Shown: in pieces, positions 1 to 10,788 of the stretch
How positions within the stretch are numbered: position 1 is the stretch's first letter
How the letters are laid out: every line of letters starts with the position of its first letter
NCBI GenBank assembly: GCA_903941105.1
Contig: CAJANL010000174.1
Span: 1-56,758 of the forward strand
DNA length: 56,758 nt
Source of the DNA: an uncultured Rhodospirillaceae bacterium
GTDB lineage: Bacteria > Pseudomonadota > Alphaproteobacteria > Rhodospirillales > Magnetospirillaceae
Direction: 5' to 3'
Made by a program: the position numbers and the translations under genes
Notes under the pieces: generated by a model
Told to the model about the DNA's origin: nothing
The model's input: the letters and a program-made list of their open reading frames with translations, nothing else
Databases searched by the model: none

Positions 1-385
1 GCACATAGTCATAGGCATCCAGGGTCTCGGCCAGGGCCTCGCGCAGCCGCATCTCGCGGCGCGGCATCTCCACCAGCTCGATCTCGGCGCCCGACAGGTC
101 GACGCCCGACGGCACCACGGACAGGCCGGGGATCTCGGTGGGCAGTACCGAATCGGTCAGTTTCGCCTCGCCGATCAGCACATGGTAGGAATTCACCGCC
201 CGGGCCAAACGGTCGATGCCCAGGCCGGTGCTGGCGTTACCCTGCGGGTCGAGATCGATGATCAGCACCGACTTGCGCGTCGCCGCCATGGCGGTGGCCA
301 GGTTGATGGCGGTGGTGGTCTTGCCCACCCCGCCCTTCTGGTTGGCAATGGCGATGACGCGGGTGGCTTTGCTAGGCTCGACCAC
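1..385 (-). CDS. parA: ParA chromosome-partitioning ATPase (5' part; gene runs off the window)
   Basis: ParA-family ATPases pair with ParB-parS to segregate newly replicated origins. The 128 visible codons show the deviant Walker A motif KGGVGKTT (residues 17-24) and the DLDPQGN box (44-50), both diagnostic of chromosomal ParA/Soj. I start it at a GTG at 385-383, preceded by AAAGAGGT at good ribosome-binding distance; no better ATG lies in frame. The start overlaps the end of rsmG by 14 bp, so the two are probably co-translated. The C-terminal half and the expected parB lie beyond base 1. Three parS sites within 2.9 kb support the assignment. Confidence 0.95.
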   Translation of the reverse strand, partial: MVEPSKATRVIAIANQKGGVGKTTTAINLATAMAATRKSVLIIDLDPQGNASTGLGIDRLARAVNSYHVLIGEAKLTDSVLPTEIPGLSVVPSGVDLSGAEIELVEMPRREMRLREALAETLDAYDYV

Positions 386-983
386 GACAGACCTCTTTCA
401 GGTAAAGGATGATTCCGGAGGGGTCCGAAACGGAGGGGACCCGGTCGAGGGTGATATTCCAATCTTTCGATGCCTGGGTCAATTCGTCTTCGCAGCCGCG
501 GCCCTTGAGAAACAGGCAAATCGCCCCCGCAGCGAGATGCGGCACCGCCCAATCCAGCAATTTCGACAACGGCGCCAGGGCGCGGGCGGTCACCACGTCG
601 GCGGCCAGCGGCGGCACCTGCTCGATGCGGCGGTTGATCACCGTCACCGTGGTACCGCTGACCCGGGCGGCCTCGCGCAGGAAGGCGCATTTGCGGGCGT
701 CGCTCTCCACCAGATGTACATCGGGCGCTCCCAGCACCGCCAGCACCAGGCCGGGGAAACCGGCGCCGCTGCCGAGATCCACCACCCGGCGAGCGGTGGG
801 CGGAATCAGCTCCAGCAACTGCGCCGAGTCGAGCATATGCCGCTGCCACAGCCGCGGCAGGGTATCGGGGCCGACCAGATTGATACGGGCCTGCCATCTG
901 ACCAGCAGGTCGGCATAGGCCGTCAGGCGCTCGATTGTTTCACGTGAAACACCAAGTGTGGTGGCAAACTCATCGGGGTCCAC
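372..983 (-). CDS. rsmG: 16S rRNA (guanine-N7) methyltransferase RsmG
   Basis: Methylates N7 of a guanine in the 530 loop of 16S rRNA, using S-adenosylmethionine. The 203-residue length is normal for the family. The SAM-binding motif DLGSGAGFPG is at residues 69-78, after the typical N-terminal NLVG segment (35-38). The GTG start at 983 has GGAG seven bases upstream. The DNA coding for residues 12-16 (VSRET) is itself a perfect parS site, a known quirk of this gene in several bacteria. It lies between mnmG and parA on the same strand and overlaps parA by 14 bp. Confidence 0.96.
   Translation of the reverse strand: MDPDEFATTLGVSRETIERLTAYADLLVRWQARINLVGPDTLPRLWQRHMLDSAQLLELIPPTARRVVDLGSGAGFPGLVLAVLGAPDVHLVESDARKCAFLREAARVSGTTVTVINRRIEQVPPLAADVVTARALAPLSKLLDWAVPHLAAGAICLFLKGRGCEDELTQASKDWNITLDRVPSVSDPSGIILYLKEVCRGRA
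936..951. other. parS centromere site 1 (inside rsmG)
   Basis: A perfect 16-bp palindrome TGTTTCACGTGAAACA, identical to the well-known ParB-binding consensus. It is embedded in the 5' coding part of rsmG, where it encodes VSRET. Confidence 0.95.
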
Positions 984-1007
984 AAGTCACTCCGCTATGA
1001 TGTGGTC

Positions 1008-1023
1008 TGTTTCACGTGAAACA
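1008..1023. other. parS centromere site 2 (upstream of rsmG)
   Basis: A second perfect copy of TGTTTCACGTGAAACA in the short mnmG-rsmG gap, 56 bp from site 1. It lies just upstream of the rsmG ribosome-binding site, so ParB spreading could also affect rsmG-parA expression (inference). Confidence 0.95.
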
Positions 1024-1060
1024 CCATCCGTAGGAGAACGGGTCCAGGCCCCTGCCCCAC

Positions 1061-2902
1061 CTACGCCGCCGCCCCCTTCTTCACATGCGCCAGCAACGCC
1101 GTCAACGCCGCCGGCGTCACGCCGGGGATGCGCCCCGCCGCCGCCAGGGTCGCCGGCACCGCCGCCTTCAGCTTGGCCCGCACCTCGTTGGACAGGGAAC
1201 AGATGGCGTCGTAATCCACCGCGGAGCCCAGCAGCAGCCCCTCCTCGCGGCGATAGGCGCGAATGTCGGCCTCCTGACGGCCGAGATAGCCGGCATAGCG
1301 CGCCTCGATTTCCAGTTGCTCCGCCACATCCGACGCGAACCCACCCAGCCCCGGCCAGACCTGCGCCAAGCGGACAAGATCGATGCCGGGATAGCCCAGC
1401 ACGTCGAAGGCACTGCGCACCACCCCGTCACGGTTGACCTCCAGCCCGGCGCGGCCCAGCACGGTGGGTGAGGCCCGCAACTCCCGCAGCAGTTGGCGCG
1501 CCGCCTCCAGGGCGGTGGATTTCTTGCGGAAGCGGTCCGATCGCAGCCCCCCGACACAGCCCACCGCCTCGCCCCGGGCGGTCAGCCGCAGGTCGGCGTT
1601 GTCGGCACGCAGCAACAGACGGTACTCGGCGCGCGAAGTGAACATGCGATAGGGTTCCACCGTCCCCAGCGTCACCAGATCGTCCACCAGCACCCCCATA
1701 TAGGCGTCGGCGCGGTCCAGGGTCAGGTTCCCCCTTGCCGCATTGACCCCCGCCAGCACCCCCTGCGCCGCCGCTTCCTCGTAGCCGGTGGTGCCGTTGA
1801 TCTGGCCGGCGAGGAACAGGCCCGGCACCCGACGGGTCTCCAGGGTGGGGTCAAGCTCGCGCGGATCGACGAAATCGTACTCGATGGCATAGCCCGGACG
1901 AATGATCTCCACCCGCTCCAGCCCGGGGATGGTGGCGATCATCGCCCGCTGCACCTCTTCCGGCAGCGAGGTCGAAATACCGTTGGGATAGACGGTGTGG
2001 TCGTCGAGCCCCTCGGGCTCCAGGAAGATCTGGTGCCGGTCACGCTCGGCGAAGCGCACCACCTTGTCCTCGATGCTGGGGCAATAGCGCGGCCCGGTGC
2101 TGGTGATCTGACCGGAATACATGGGCGCCCGCCCCAGATTGGCGCGGATGATGGCGTGGGTCGCCGCCGTTGTGGCGGTGATGCCACAAGCGACCTGCGG
2201 CGTGGTGATGCGGTCGGTGAGGAACGAGAACGGCCGTGGCGGCTGGTCGCCCTGCTGCATTTCCAGGCTGGCCCAATCGATGGTGCGGCCGTCGAGCCGC
2301 GCCGGGGTGCCGGTCTTGAGGCGGCCCAGCGCGAAGCCGCAGCGCTCCAGCGTCGCCGACAGGCCGGTGGAGGGCGCGTCGCCCATGCGGCCGGCCGGCC
2401 AGGTCCGTTCACCGAGATGGATCAAGCCGCGCAGGAAGGTGCCGGTAGTCAGCACCACCGCGCCGCAACCGATGCGGCGGCCGTCGGCCAGCACCACCGC
2501 CGCCACCCGCCCCTCCGCAAGCTCGATGTCCTCCACCGAAGCCGCCAGCAGGTCGAGATTGTCCTGCTCGTCGAGCAGCGCCCGCATGGCCTGGCGATAG
2601 AGTTTGCGGTCGGCCTGGGCGCGCGGCCCCTGCACCGCCGGTCCCTTGCTGCGGTTGAGCATACGGAACTGGATGCCGGCCCGATCGATGACGCGGCCCA
2701 TCAGCCCGTCGAGGGCGTCGATCTCGCGCACCAACTGCCCCTTGGCGAGGCCGCCGATGGCCGGGTTGCACGACATCTCGCCCACCGTCTCCAGCCGCTG
2801 GGTGACCAGCAGGGTGCGCGCCCCCATGCGTGCCGCGGCGGCTGCCGCCTCGCAGCCAGCATGCCCCGCCCCCACCACGATGACGTCGACGAATTGTTTC
2901 AC
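1061..2902 (-). CDS. mnmG: tRNA uridine-5-carboxymethylaminomethyl modification enzyme MnmG (GidA)
   Basis: FAD-dependent subunit of the MnmE-MnmG complex, which installs the (carboxymethyl)aminomethyl group on wobble uridine 34 of several tRNAs. The dinucleotide-binding motif GAGHAG is at residues 11-16, in the family-typical start [15 protein letters not shown]. The 613-residue length is close to the usual ~620-630. The start codon is GTG at 2902, and this codon and its flanks form part of a parS site, so initiation and ParB binding share bases. Its partner gene mnmE lies upstream, separated by 116 bp; rsmG and parA follow. Confidence 0.97.
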   Translation of the reverse strand: MKQFVDVIVVGAGHAGCEAAAAAARMGARTLLVTQRLETVGEMSCNPAIGGLAKGQLVREIDALDGLMGRVIDRAGIQFRMLNRSKGPAVQGPRAQADRKLYRQAMRALLDEQDNLDLLAASVEDIELAEGRVAAVVLADGRRIGCGAVVLTTGTFLRGLIHLGERTWPAGRMGDAPSTGLSATLERCGFALGRLKTGTPARLDGRTIDWASLEMQQGDQPPRPFSFLTDRITTPQVACGITATTAATHAIIRANLGRAPMYSGQITSTGPRYCPSIEDKVVRFAERDRHQIFLEPEGLDDHTVYPNGISTSLPEEVQRAMIATIPGLERVEIIRPGYAIEYDFVDPRELDPTLETRRVPGLFLAGQINGTTGYEEAAAQGVLAGVNAARGNLTLDRADAYMGVLVDDLVTLGTVEPYRMFTSRAEYRLLLRADNADLRLTARGEAVGCVGGLRSDRFRKKSTALEAARQLLRELRASPTVLGRAGLEVNRDGVVRSAFDVLGYPGIDLVRLAQVWPGLGGFASDVAEQLEIEARYAGYLGRQEADIRAYRREEGLLLGSAVDYDAICSLSNEVRAKLKAAVPATLAAAGRIPGVTPAALTALLAHVKKGAAA

Positions 2903-2910
2903 GTGAAACT
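2895..2910. other. parS centromere site 3 (overlapping the mnmG start)
   Basis: TGTTTCACGTGAAACT, one end base different from sites 1 and 2. The core palindrome TTTCACGTGAAA is intact. It covers the GTG start codon of mnmG (2900-2902). Confidence 0.9.
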
Positions 2911-3018
2911 ACCCCGGATGACTGACCGGCGGCACCATGCCCTAGCGGGGGGTATCGATACAAGGGACACGGATCAACACGCGGGGACCCGGATATCCGT
3001 GTCTCATGAAAAGGCGCG

Positions 3019-4311
3019 TCATTTCCCGATGCAGAACTCGGCGAACACCACGTCGAGCACCTCTTCGACGTCGATGCGGCCGGTGATGCGGCCCAGGGCG
3101 CGCGCCGCCAGACGCAGGTCCTCGGCGGCCAGCTCCATCCCCCGGGAGGGATCGAAACGCCGCAGTGCCGCGAGGCAGTCCTCGACCGCCGACCGATGGC
3201 GGGCGCGGGTCAACACGGCGGGGGCACCAGCCGCCATGCGCGCGGCGACCTCCTGCTCCAGCCGCGCCACCAGGGCCTCGACGCCCTCGCCGCTGCGGGC
3301 CGAGACCGGCAGCATGCCGGCGGGCGGCGGGCCGGCGGCGGCGTCGATCTTATTGATCAGCGACAGGGTGGCGGCATCGACCACCGCCAGCGTGTGGGCG
3401 TCAAGCTCGGGCAACCGCCCGGCGTCGAACACCGCCAGCTTGAGGTCGGCGGTCTCGGCGCGGGCCAGGGCGCGACGGATGCCCTCGGCCTCGACCTCCT
3501 CACCGGCCTCGCGCAGACCGGCGGTATCGGCGACCACCACCGGCCAGCCACCCAGGTCGAGATGAACCTCCACCACATCGCGGGTGGTGCCGGCGTGGTG
3601 CGAGACGATGGCGGCATCACGGCCGGCCAGCCGATTCAGCAGGCTGGACTTGCCGGCGTTGGGCGCCCCCAGGATGGCGATGTGGAAACCGTCACGCAGC
3701 CGCTCCCCCCGATGGCCATCGGCGAGATGGCCGGCAAGTTCACCGGCCAACCCCGCCACCTCCGCCGTCGCCTGAGCCAGCACGGTGTCGGGAATGCCCT
3801 CGTCGGCGAAGTCGATCACCGCCTCAAGATGGGCCAGGGCCGCCACCAGTCGCGTCCGCCAGCCCTCGGTCACCCGGGCCAGGGCGCCGTCCATCTGCCG
3901 CAGCGCCTGACGCCGCTGGGCGGCGGTCTCGGCCGCCACCAGATCGGCGATGGCCTCGGCGCGGGTGAGATCGAGCTTGTCGTTGAGAAAAGCGCGCCGG
4001 CTGAACTCGCCGGGCTCGGCGGGGCGCAGGCCCAGGGCGTTCAGCGCCTCGGCCAGGGCGCTGGCGACGGCGCGGCCACCGTGCAGCTGCAACTCTGCCA
4101 CATCCTCGCCGGTGAAGCTGTGGGGGGCGGGAAACCACAACGCCAGGCCGTCGTCGATGTCGCCGAGGCGGACCCGGGTGGCAAAGCGGGGCCGCGGCAG
4201 CCGTCCGGTGAGATGTTCGAGGGCGGCACCGGCCAGCGGCCCCGACAGCCGCCACACCGCCACTCCGGCCCGGCCGGCACCGCTGGCGAGGGCGTAGATG
4301 GTGGCCGTCAC
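3019..4311 (-). CDS. mnmE: tRNA modification GTPase MnmE (TrmE)
   Basis: GTPase partner of MnmG in U34 tRNA modification. It has an N-terminal tetrahydrofolate-binding domain (about residues 1-115), then a G domain with Walker A GAPNAGKS at 215-222, DTAG and NKID boxes, and the invariant C-terminal CIGK (427-430) that carries the catalytic-site cysteine. At 430 residues it is slightly shorter than the usual ~445-455. The GTG start at 4311 lies 6 bp after the ferredoxin gene stop, so the two are probably cotranscribed. Confidence 0.97.
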   Translation of the reverse strand: MTATIYALASGAGRAGVAVWRLSGPLAGAALEHLTGRLPRPRFATRVRLGDIDDGLALWFPAPHSFTGEDVAELQLHGGRAVASALAEALNALGLRPAEPGEFSRRAFLNDKLDLTRAEAIADLVAAETAAQRRQALRQMDGALARVTEGWRTRLVAALAHLEAVIDFADEGIPDTVLAQATAEVAGLAGELAGHLADGHRGERLRDGFHIAILGAPNAGKSSLLNRLAGRDAAIVSHHAGTTRDVVEVHLDLGGWPVVVADTAGLREAGEEVEAEGIRRALARAETADLKLAVFDAGRLPELDAHTLAVVDAATLSLINKIDAAAGPPPAGMLPVSARSGEGVEALVARLEQEVAARMAAGAPAVLTRARHRSAVEDCLAALRRFDPSRGMELAAEDLRLAARALGRITGRIDVEEVLDVVFAEFCIGK

Positions 4312-4317
4312 CGCTGA

Positions 4318-4659
4318 CTACACCGCCGGCCGGGCGTCGGGTTGCAGCATCAGCCGCTCGACCCGGCCGCCCTCCACCAGGTGGACCCGCAGGATCTCGT
4401 CCACATCGGCACTGGAGCGATAGGCGTACCAGACGCCCTCGGGATAGATCACCATCACCGGCCCCAGCTCGCAGCGGTCGAGGCAGCCGGCGGAATTGAT
4501 GCGGACGCCCTTGAGGCCGAGCTCCTTGGCCCGCGCCTTCATGTAGTCGCGCAACGCCTCGGAGCCACGCTCGGCGCAGGAGCCACGGGCGTGGCCGTCG
4601 GGGCGACGATTGGTGCAGGCGAAAACGTGGATGCGATAGAACGGCGCCGGATCGATCAT
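4318..4659 (-). CDS. Thioredoxin-like (2Fe-2S) ferredoxin domain protein
   Basis: A 113-residue protein with the four-cysteine pattern of thioredoxin-fold [2Fe-2S] ferredoxins (NuoE-like/Shethna type): Cys14 and Cys28 near the N-terminus, then CLDRC (59-63) in the AGCLDRCELGP segment. It is likely an electron carrier or iron-sulfur regulatory protein; the partner is unknown. The ATG at 4659 shares one base with the stop of the upstream DUF6489 gene (TGATG overlap), indicating coupled translation. A longer in-frame opening exists upstream but would overlap that gene in another frame, so I reject it. Confidence 0.85.
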   Translation of the reverse strand: MIDPAPFYRIHVFACTNRRPDGHARGSCAERGSEALRDYMKARAKELGLKGVRINSAGCLDRCELGPVMVIYPEGVWYAYRSSADVDEILRVHLVEGGRVERLMLQPDARPAV

Positions 4660-4910
4660 CACGAAGTTTCGCGCTTGCGAGTGACACCGGCGAATTGAGC
4701 CCAGAACATCTTCTGAATCTGCTCCATTCCCTGCACCCCGGCCGGCAGCCAGGTCTTGATCATGGTCTCGGGGTCCATGGCGTGCAAGTTGGCGGTCATG
4801 CGATCCTGGATCTCCTTCATGACCGCATCCTGCATCGGCTTGACGTCGGGCAGGCCGAAGAAAGATCTCGCCTCTTCCGGGGTGCAGTCCACATCCAGAG
4901 TGATCTTCAT
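4659..4910 (-). CDS. DUF6489-type small conserved protein
   Basis: An 83-residue protein starting MKITLDVDCTPEEARSFFG and containing a WLPAG segment and a C-terminal MFWAQF motif. It resembles a small alphaproteobacterial family of unknown function (DUF6489, recalled from memory). The ATG at 4910 has GGAGAGG in ribosome-binding position. There is no signal peptide or membrane segment. It is the first gene of the leftward run into the ferredoxin, mnmE and mnmG, and is divergent from the YyaL-like gene across a 102-bp promoter gap. Function unknown. Confidence 0.75.
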   Translation of the reverse strand: MKITLDVDCTPEEARSFFGLPDVKPMQDAVMKEIQDRMTANLHAMDPETMIKTWLPAGVQGMEQIQKMFWAQFAGVTRKRETS

Positions 4911-5012
4911 GGCGTCCTCTCCCTGCCGTTCCATTCTTGTCATTCGACCTCGGCAACCCAAACTAAGCCTTTGAACCCTTACGCGCAACGCCCGCCCAAC
5001 CGAGGTATCCCT

Positions 5013-7028
<2,016 letters not shown>

Positions 7029-7037
7029 AGTCACGCC

Positions 7038-7487
7038 ATGCCACAGCTCGCCTTCAACAGCCCTGTCGGGCCCCTCACCCTGTCCGAAGAGGACGGCGTC
7101 ATCGTTTCGTTGGACTGGGGCTGGCCGCCCGACAGTGAGGAAACCCCTCTGCTGCTGAAGGCCCGCGACCAGCTGGAGGAGTATTTCGACGGCCGACGGC
7201 AGGCGTTCGACCTGCCGCTGGGCCCGTTCGGCACCGCCTTCCAGAAGCGGGTCTGGCAGGCCCTGGCCGCCATTCCCTTCGGTTCCATCCGCACCTATGG
7301 CGCACTGGCGGCCGAGCTGGGAACTGCGGCGCGTGCCCTGGGCGGCGCCTGCGGCCGCAATCCCATTCCCATCCTCATCCCCTGCCACCGCGTCCTGGCC
7401 ACCAATGGCGGCCTCGGCGGCTATTCCGGCATGGATGGGGTGGAGACCAAGCAGTTCCTGCTTCGACTGGAGGGGAAAACACCATGA
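7038..7487 (+). CDS. ogt: Methylated-DNA--protein-cysteine S-methyltransferase (Ogt type)
   Basis: Suicide repair enzyme that moves alkyl groups from O6-alkylguanine to its own cysteine. The active-site PCHR motif is at residues 115-118 (acceptor Cys116), preceded by NPIPILI and followed by the GGLGGYSGG-like segment. The helix-turn-helix region FGSIRTYGALA (81-91) is present. At 149 residues it is at the short end, with a reduced N-terminal domain. It lies 9 bp after the YyaL-like gene, and its stop overlaps the next start by ATGA, suggesting one transcript. Confidence 0.93.
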   Translation: MPQLAFNSPVGPLTLSEEDGVIVSLDWGWPPDSEETPLLLKARDQLEEYFDGRRQAFDLPLGPFGTAFQKRVWQALAAIPFGSIRTYGALAAELGTAARALGGACGRNPIPILIPCHRVLATNGGLGGYSGMDGVETKQFLLRLEGKTP

Positions 7488-8458
7488 CCAAGGCCATCCG
7501 CATCCACGACTTCGGCGGCCCCGAGGTCATGCGCTGGGAGGAGGTCGCCCTCGGCCACCCCGGCCCCGGCGAGGCGCTGGTGCGCCACACCGCGGTGGGG
7601 CTCAACTTCATCGACGTCTATCACCGCAGCGGCCTCTATCCCCTGCCCCTGCCCGCCACCCTGGGCATGGAGGGGGCTGGTGTGGTCGAGGCGGTGGGCG
7701 ATGGCGTCGGCGAGGTCCGCATAGGCGACCGCGTCGCCTATGCCAATCCGCCGCCCGGCTCCTATGCCGAGCGCCGCCTGATGCCGGCCCATCGTCTGGT
7801 GGTCCTGCCCAAGGACATCGACGACCGCCAGGCCGCCGCCATGATGCTGCAGGGCATGACCGCCCAATACCTGCTGCGCCGCACCTATCGGGTCGAGGCC
7901 GGCGAGACCATCCTGGTGCACGCCGCGGCCGGTGGCGTCGGCCTGATGATGTGCCAATGGGCCAAGCATCTCGGCGTCACGGTGATCGGTACCGTCGGCT
8001 CGGATGAAAAGGCCGAGCTGGCCCGTGCCCACGGCTGCGCCCATGCCATCGTCTACAGCCGCGAGAACTTCGTCGACCGGGTGCGCGAGCTGACTGAGGG
8101 CGCCATGGTGCCGGTGGTCTATGATTCGGTGGGCAAGGACACCTTCATGGGCAGCCTCGACTGCCTGCGACCGCTGGGCATGCTGGTATCGTTCGGCCAG
8201 TCATCGGGCAAGGTTCCGCCGCTGGATACCGGCCTGCTGGCGGCCAAGGGCTCGCTGTTCCTGACCCGCCCCAGCCTGATGACCTACACCGCCAAGCGCG
8301 AGGACCTGGTGGCCTCGGCGGCCGAGTTGTTCGACATGGTCGAGCGCGGCTTCGTGCGGGTCGAGGTCAACCAGACCTATCCCCTGGCGGAGGCCGCCCA
8401 GGCCCATCGCGACCTGGAGGGCCGCAGGACGACCGGTTCGACCGTGCTGTTGCCCTAG
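7484..8458 (+). CDS. Zinc-independent NADPH:quinone oxidoreductase
   Basis: A medium-chain dehydrogenase of the QorA/zeta-crystallin class, 324 residues. It shows the NADPH-binding motif AAGGVG (148-153), the VGLNFIDVYHRSGLYP segment typical of quinone reductases, and GMEGAGVV in place of the zinc-ligand region. It probably reduces quinones or related carbonyls with NADPH in the cytoplasm. The start overlaps ogt by 4 bp. Assignment to the family is firm; the natural substrate is not known. Confidence 0.93.
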   Translation: MTKAIRIHDFGGPEVMRWEEVALGHPGPGEALVRHTAVGLNFIDVYHRSGLYPLPLPATLGMEGAGVVEAVGDGVGEVRIGDRVAYANPPPGSYAERRLMPAHRLVVLPKDIDDRQAAAMMLQGMTAQYLLRRTYRVEAGETILVHAAAGGVGLMMCQWAKHLGVTVIGTVGSDEKAELARAHGCAHAIVYSRENFVDRVRELTEGAMVPVVYDSVGKDTFMGSLDCLRPLGMLVSFGQSSGKVPPLDTGLLAAKGSLFLTRPSLMTYTAKREDLVASAAELFDMVERGFVRVEVNQTYPLAEAAQAHRDLEGRRTTGSTVLLP

Positions 8459-8526
8459 CCAGCCGCTGGTTCCCGTATTAGACTTCCTCCGGGACGGAGT
8501 CAGGTGGGGACCCGAGGGAGGCAGGA

Positions 8527-8940
8527 ATGGACAGGCGCGTGCGCGAAACCGCGCGATGGGCGATAACGGCGGCCAGCCTGATATGGATGGCCTATGCCGG
8601 CTGGTGGCAGTTCTCGGCCATTCCCGAGCACGAGATCCAGACACACTCCTCGGCCGATGTGCAGGATCGTCTCCGCGACTGCGAGGGCAGCTTCAAGAAG
8701 CGCTATGAGTGCAAGGAAGCCATCGTCATCAAGACGGGCCGCGACACCTTCTACAATCTGATCGAGCGGCTGGCCATCGTGGTGGTACCGGCGATCATGG
8801 GCGGCGTGGCCTTTGCCTATTTCTTCCCGCAGCGGCTGGTGACCCGGAAGAAGGAACCGGTGGAAGACCCCGACGCCTGGAAGCGCCGCGCCGAACGCCA
8901 CACCCGCACCAAACCCCCCACCGATCAGGACGAGGGATAG
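8527..8940 (+). CDS. Small two-helix membrane protein of unknown function
   Basis: A 137-residue protein with hydrophobic segments at about 10-30 and 82-100, joined by a ~50-residue loop containing two cysteines (52 and 62) and many charged residues. The C-terminus is a highly charged tail (KKEPVEDPDAWKRRAERHTR). The topology suggests both ends in the cytoplasm and a periplasmic loop that could form a disulfide. A GAGGGAGGC ribosome-binding stretch precedes the ATG. I recognise no family. It is the last rightward gene before the MITE and rho. Confidence 0.7.
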   Translation: MDRRVRETARWAITAASLIWMAYAGWWQFSAIPEHEIQTHSSADVQDRLRDCEGSFKKRYECKEAIVIKTGRDTFYNLIERLAIVVVPAIMGGVAFAYFFPQRLVTRKKEPVEDPDAWKRRAERHTRTKPPTDQDEG

Positions 8941-9076
8941 ACGAATAGCGCTGGAGCGCAGGCGTCTCGCGTGCATACAGCGTGCTGCCCTCAATGTGCA
9001 TCACACTTTAGCCTTTATGAATGAGCCCTCACCGGGCGGGCGCCTTCATGCCCTGGGCCGCTCGCTCAATGCTCGC

Positions 9077-9114
9077 AAGAGTACCGCGTTTCATATTTTA
9101 GGCGCGGCACTCTT
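9077..9114. repeat. Inverted repeat/hairpin beside MITE copy 1
   Basis: Arms AAGAGTACCGCG (9077-9088) and CGCGGCACTCTT (9103-9114) pair with one mismatch around a 14-nt AT-rich loop. It may act as a transcription terminator between convergent genes, but there is no clear T-run. Confidence 0.5.
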
Positions 9115-9116
9115 AG

Positions 9117-9286
9117 CAGGGTGCGGAAAAACTCGACTTTTCTTTCGTCATTCCCGCGAAGGCGGGAATCCATGCGTCCGGCAACACAGCATATGGGGGC
9201 AAATGCCAGTCCTTGCCCCAACATGGACCCCGCCTTCGCGGAGGTGACGAGATGAAGGGCGGCGGGAAGAGTTTTTCCGCACCCTG
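9117..9286. mobile_element. MITE-like element, copy 1
   Basis: A 170-bp non-coding element with perfect 18-bp terminal inverted repeats (CAGGGTGCGGAAAAACTC and its complement), flanked by TTAG on both sides (9113-9116 and 9287-9290). Internally it has the palindrome ATTCCCGCGAAGGCGGGAAT (9150-9169), and further inward inverted segments make nearly the whole element self-complementary. A ~93%-identical copy is at 43111-43281. The YTAR-type 4-bp target resembles that of IS5-family transposases (inference), which would have to act in trans. Confidence 0.85.
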
Positions 9287-9328
9287 TTAGAGAGAAGCGG
9301 GCGAGACGCCAAAACTCCCACGTATTCC

Positions 9329-10585
9329 TTACGAATTCATCGCCTCGAAGAAGTCGCTGTTGCTTTTCGACTGCTTCAGCTTGTCCACCAGGAACTCCAT
9401 GGCGTCGACCACGCCCATGGGCATCAGGATGCGACGCAGCACCCACATCTTGGACAACACACCCTTATCCACCAGCAGTTCTTCCTTGCGGGTGCCGGAG
9501 CGGGTGATGTCGATGGCCGGGAAGGTACGTTTGTCCGACAGCTTGCGGTCGAGAATGATTTCCGAGTTACCGGTGCCCTTGAATTCCTCGAAGATCACCT
9601 CGTCCATGCGGCTGCCGGTGTCGATCAGCGCGGTGGCCATGATGGTGAGGCTGCCGCCCTCCTCGATGTTGCGGGCGGCACCGAAGAAGCGCTTGGGCCG
9701 CTGCAGCGCGTTGGCGTCGACACCGCCGGTCAGCACCTTGCCCGAGGACGGCACCACGGTATTGTAGGCCCGCGCCAGGCGGGTGATGGAGTCCAGCAGG
9801 ATCACCACGTCGCGCTTGTGCTCGACCAGGCGCTTGGCCTTTTCGAGCACCATCTCGGTGACCTGGACGTGGCGCGAGGCCGGCTCGTCGAAGGTCGAGC
9901 TGATGACCTCGCCCTTGACCGAGCGGGCCATGTCGGTGACCTCCTCGGGGCGCTCGTCGATGAGCAGCACGATGAGGTAGACTTCGGGATGATTGGCGGC
10001 GATGGCGTGCGCCACGTTCTGCAGCATCACGGTCTTACCGGTGCGCGGCGGCGCCACGATCAACGCGCGCTGGCCCTTGCCGCAGGGTGCCACCAGATCG
10101 ATCACCCGGGTGGTGAGGTCCTTCTTGGTGGGGTCTTCCAGTTCGAGCCGGAGCTTCTCGTCGGGATAGAGCGGCGTCAGGTTGTCGAAGTTGATGCGAT
10201 GCCGCACGTTTTCCGGCGGCTCGAAGTTGATGGTGTTGACCTTCAGCATGGCGAAATAGCGCTCGCCATCCTTGGGCGAACGAATCTGGCCCTCGACGGT
10301 GTCGCCGGTGCGCAGGCTGAAGCGCCGCACCTGGCTGGGCGAGACGTAGATGTCGTCGGGACCGGGCAGGTAGTTGGCCTCCGGCGAACGCAGGAACCCG
10401 AAGCCGTCCTGCAGGATCTCCAGCACGCCGTCGCCATAGATGGGCGTATCGTTGTCGGCCAGTTGCTTCAGGATCGCGAACATCATGTCCTGCTTCCTGA
10501 GCGTGCTGGCGTTCTCGATCTGCAGCTCCTCGGCGAAGCCAAGCAGTTCGGCCGGGGTTTTTTTCTTGAGATCCTGAAGGTGCAT
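9329..10585 (-). CDS. rho: Transcription termination factor Rho
   Basis: Hexameric RNA-dependent ATPase/translocase that ends transcription. At 418 residues it has the standard length. The N-terminus [15 protein letters not shown] is the family opening. The RNA-binding cold-shock domain includes GFGFLRS (61-67), Walker A APPRTGKT is at 178-185, and [10 protein letters not shown] follows. The ATG at 10585 matches the conserved N-terminus; an in-frame upstream extension is unsupported. No good Shine-Dalgarno is visible upstream of the ATG. The 203-bp leader up to hemJ could host Rho autoregulation, which is known in other bacteria but not shown here. Confidence 0.97.
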   Translation of the reverse strand: MHLQDLKKKTPAELLGFAEELQIENASTLRKQDMMFAILKQLADNDTPIYGDGVLEILQDGFGFLRSPEANYLPGPDDIYVSPSQVRRFSLRTGDTVEGQIRSPKDGERYFAMLKVNTINFEPPENVRHRINFDNLTPLYPDEKLRLELEDPTKKDLTTRVIDLVAPCGKGQRALIVAPPRTGKTVMLQNVAHAIAANHPEVYLIVLLIDERPEEVTDMARSVKGEVISSTFDEPASRHVQVTEMVLEKAKRLVEHKRDVVILLDSITRLARAYNTVVPSSGKVLTGGVDANALQRPKRFFGAARNIEEGGSLTIMATALIDTGSRMDEVIFEEFKGTGNSEIILDRKLSDKRTFPAIDITRSGTRKEELLVDKGVLSKMWVLRRILMPMGVVDAMEFLVDKLKQSKSNSDFFEAMNS

Positions 10586-10788
10586 GGAGGGTGTCCGTTT
10601 GGGAGGTATGGCGCCCGGATGGCCGGCATCGTTGCGGCTGTGTCCAGCCTGATGCCGATTGTCGGAGGACGGATGTCGTGATCCGGCGCGGGTGCGGGAA
10701 ACTGGGAAAATCGGGCGGCTGCCCAAGTCTTCGGCAACCTTTAGCCAAAGGCCCGTCCCCTGTCAAACGCCAAAATGACCTGATCCGT

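Larger units (their letters stand above)
8941..9328. other. Gene-free interval between the small membrane protein and rho
   Basis: 388 bp between convergent genes. It holds a hairpin (9077-9114) and a complete MITE-like element (9117-9286) with its TTAG duplications. The rest, 8941-9076 and 9291-9328, shows no convincing gene or repeat. Confidence 0.7.

Noticed and set aside
2994..3012. Possible fourth parS near the mnmE end (TGTCTCATGAAAAG)
   Set aside because: Central CACGTG is lost and the palindrome is broken.
1493..3565. 690-codon open frame opposite mnmG and mnmE
   Set aside because: Antisense shadow of two strongly conserved genes in GC-rich DNA; low-complexity translation with no family motif.
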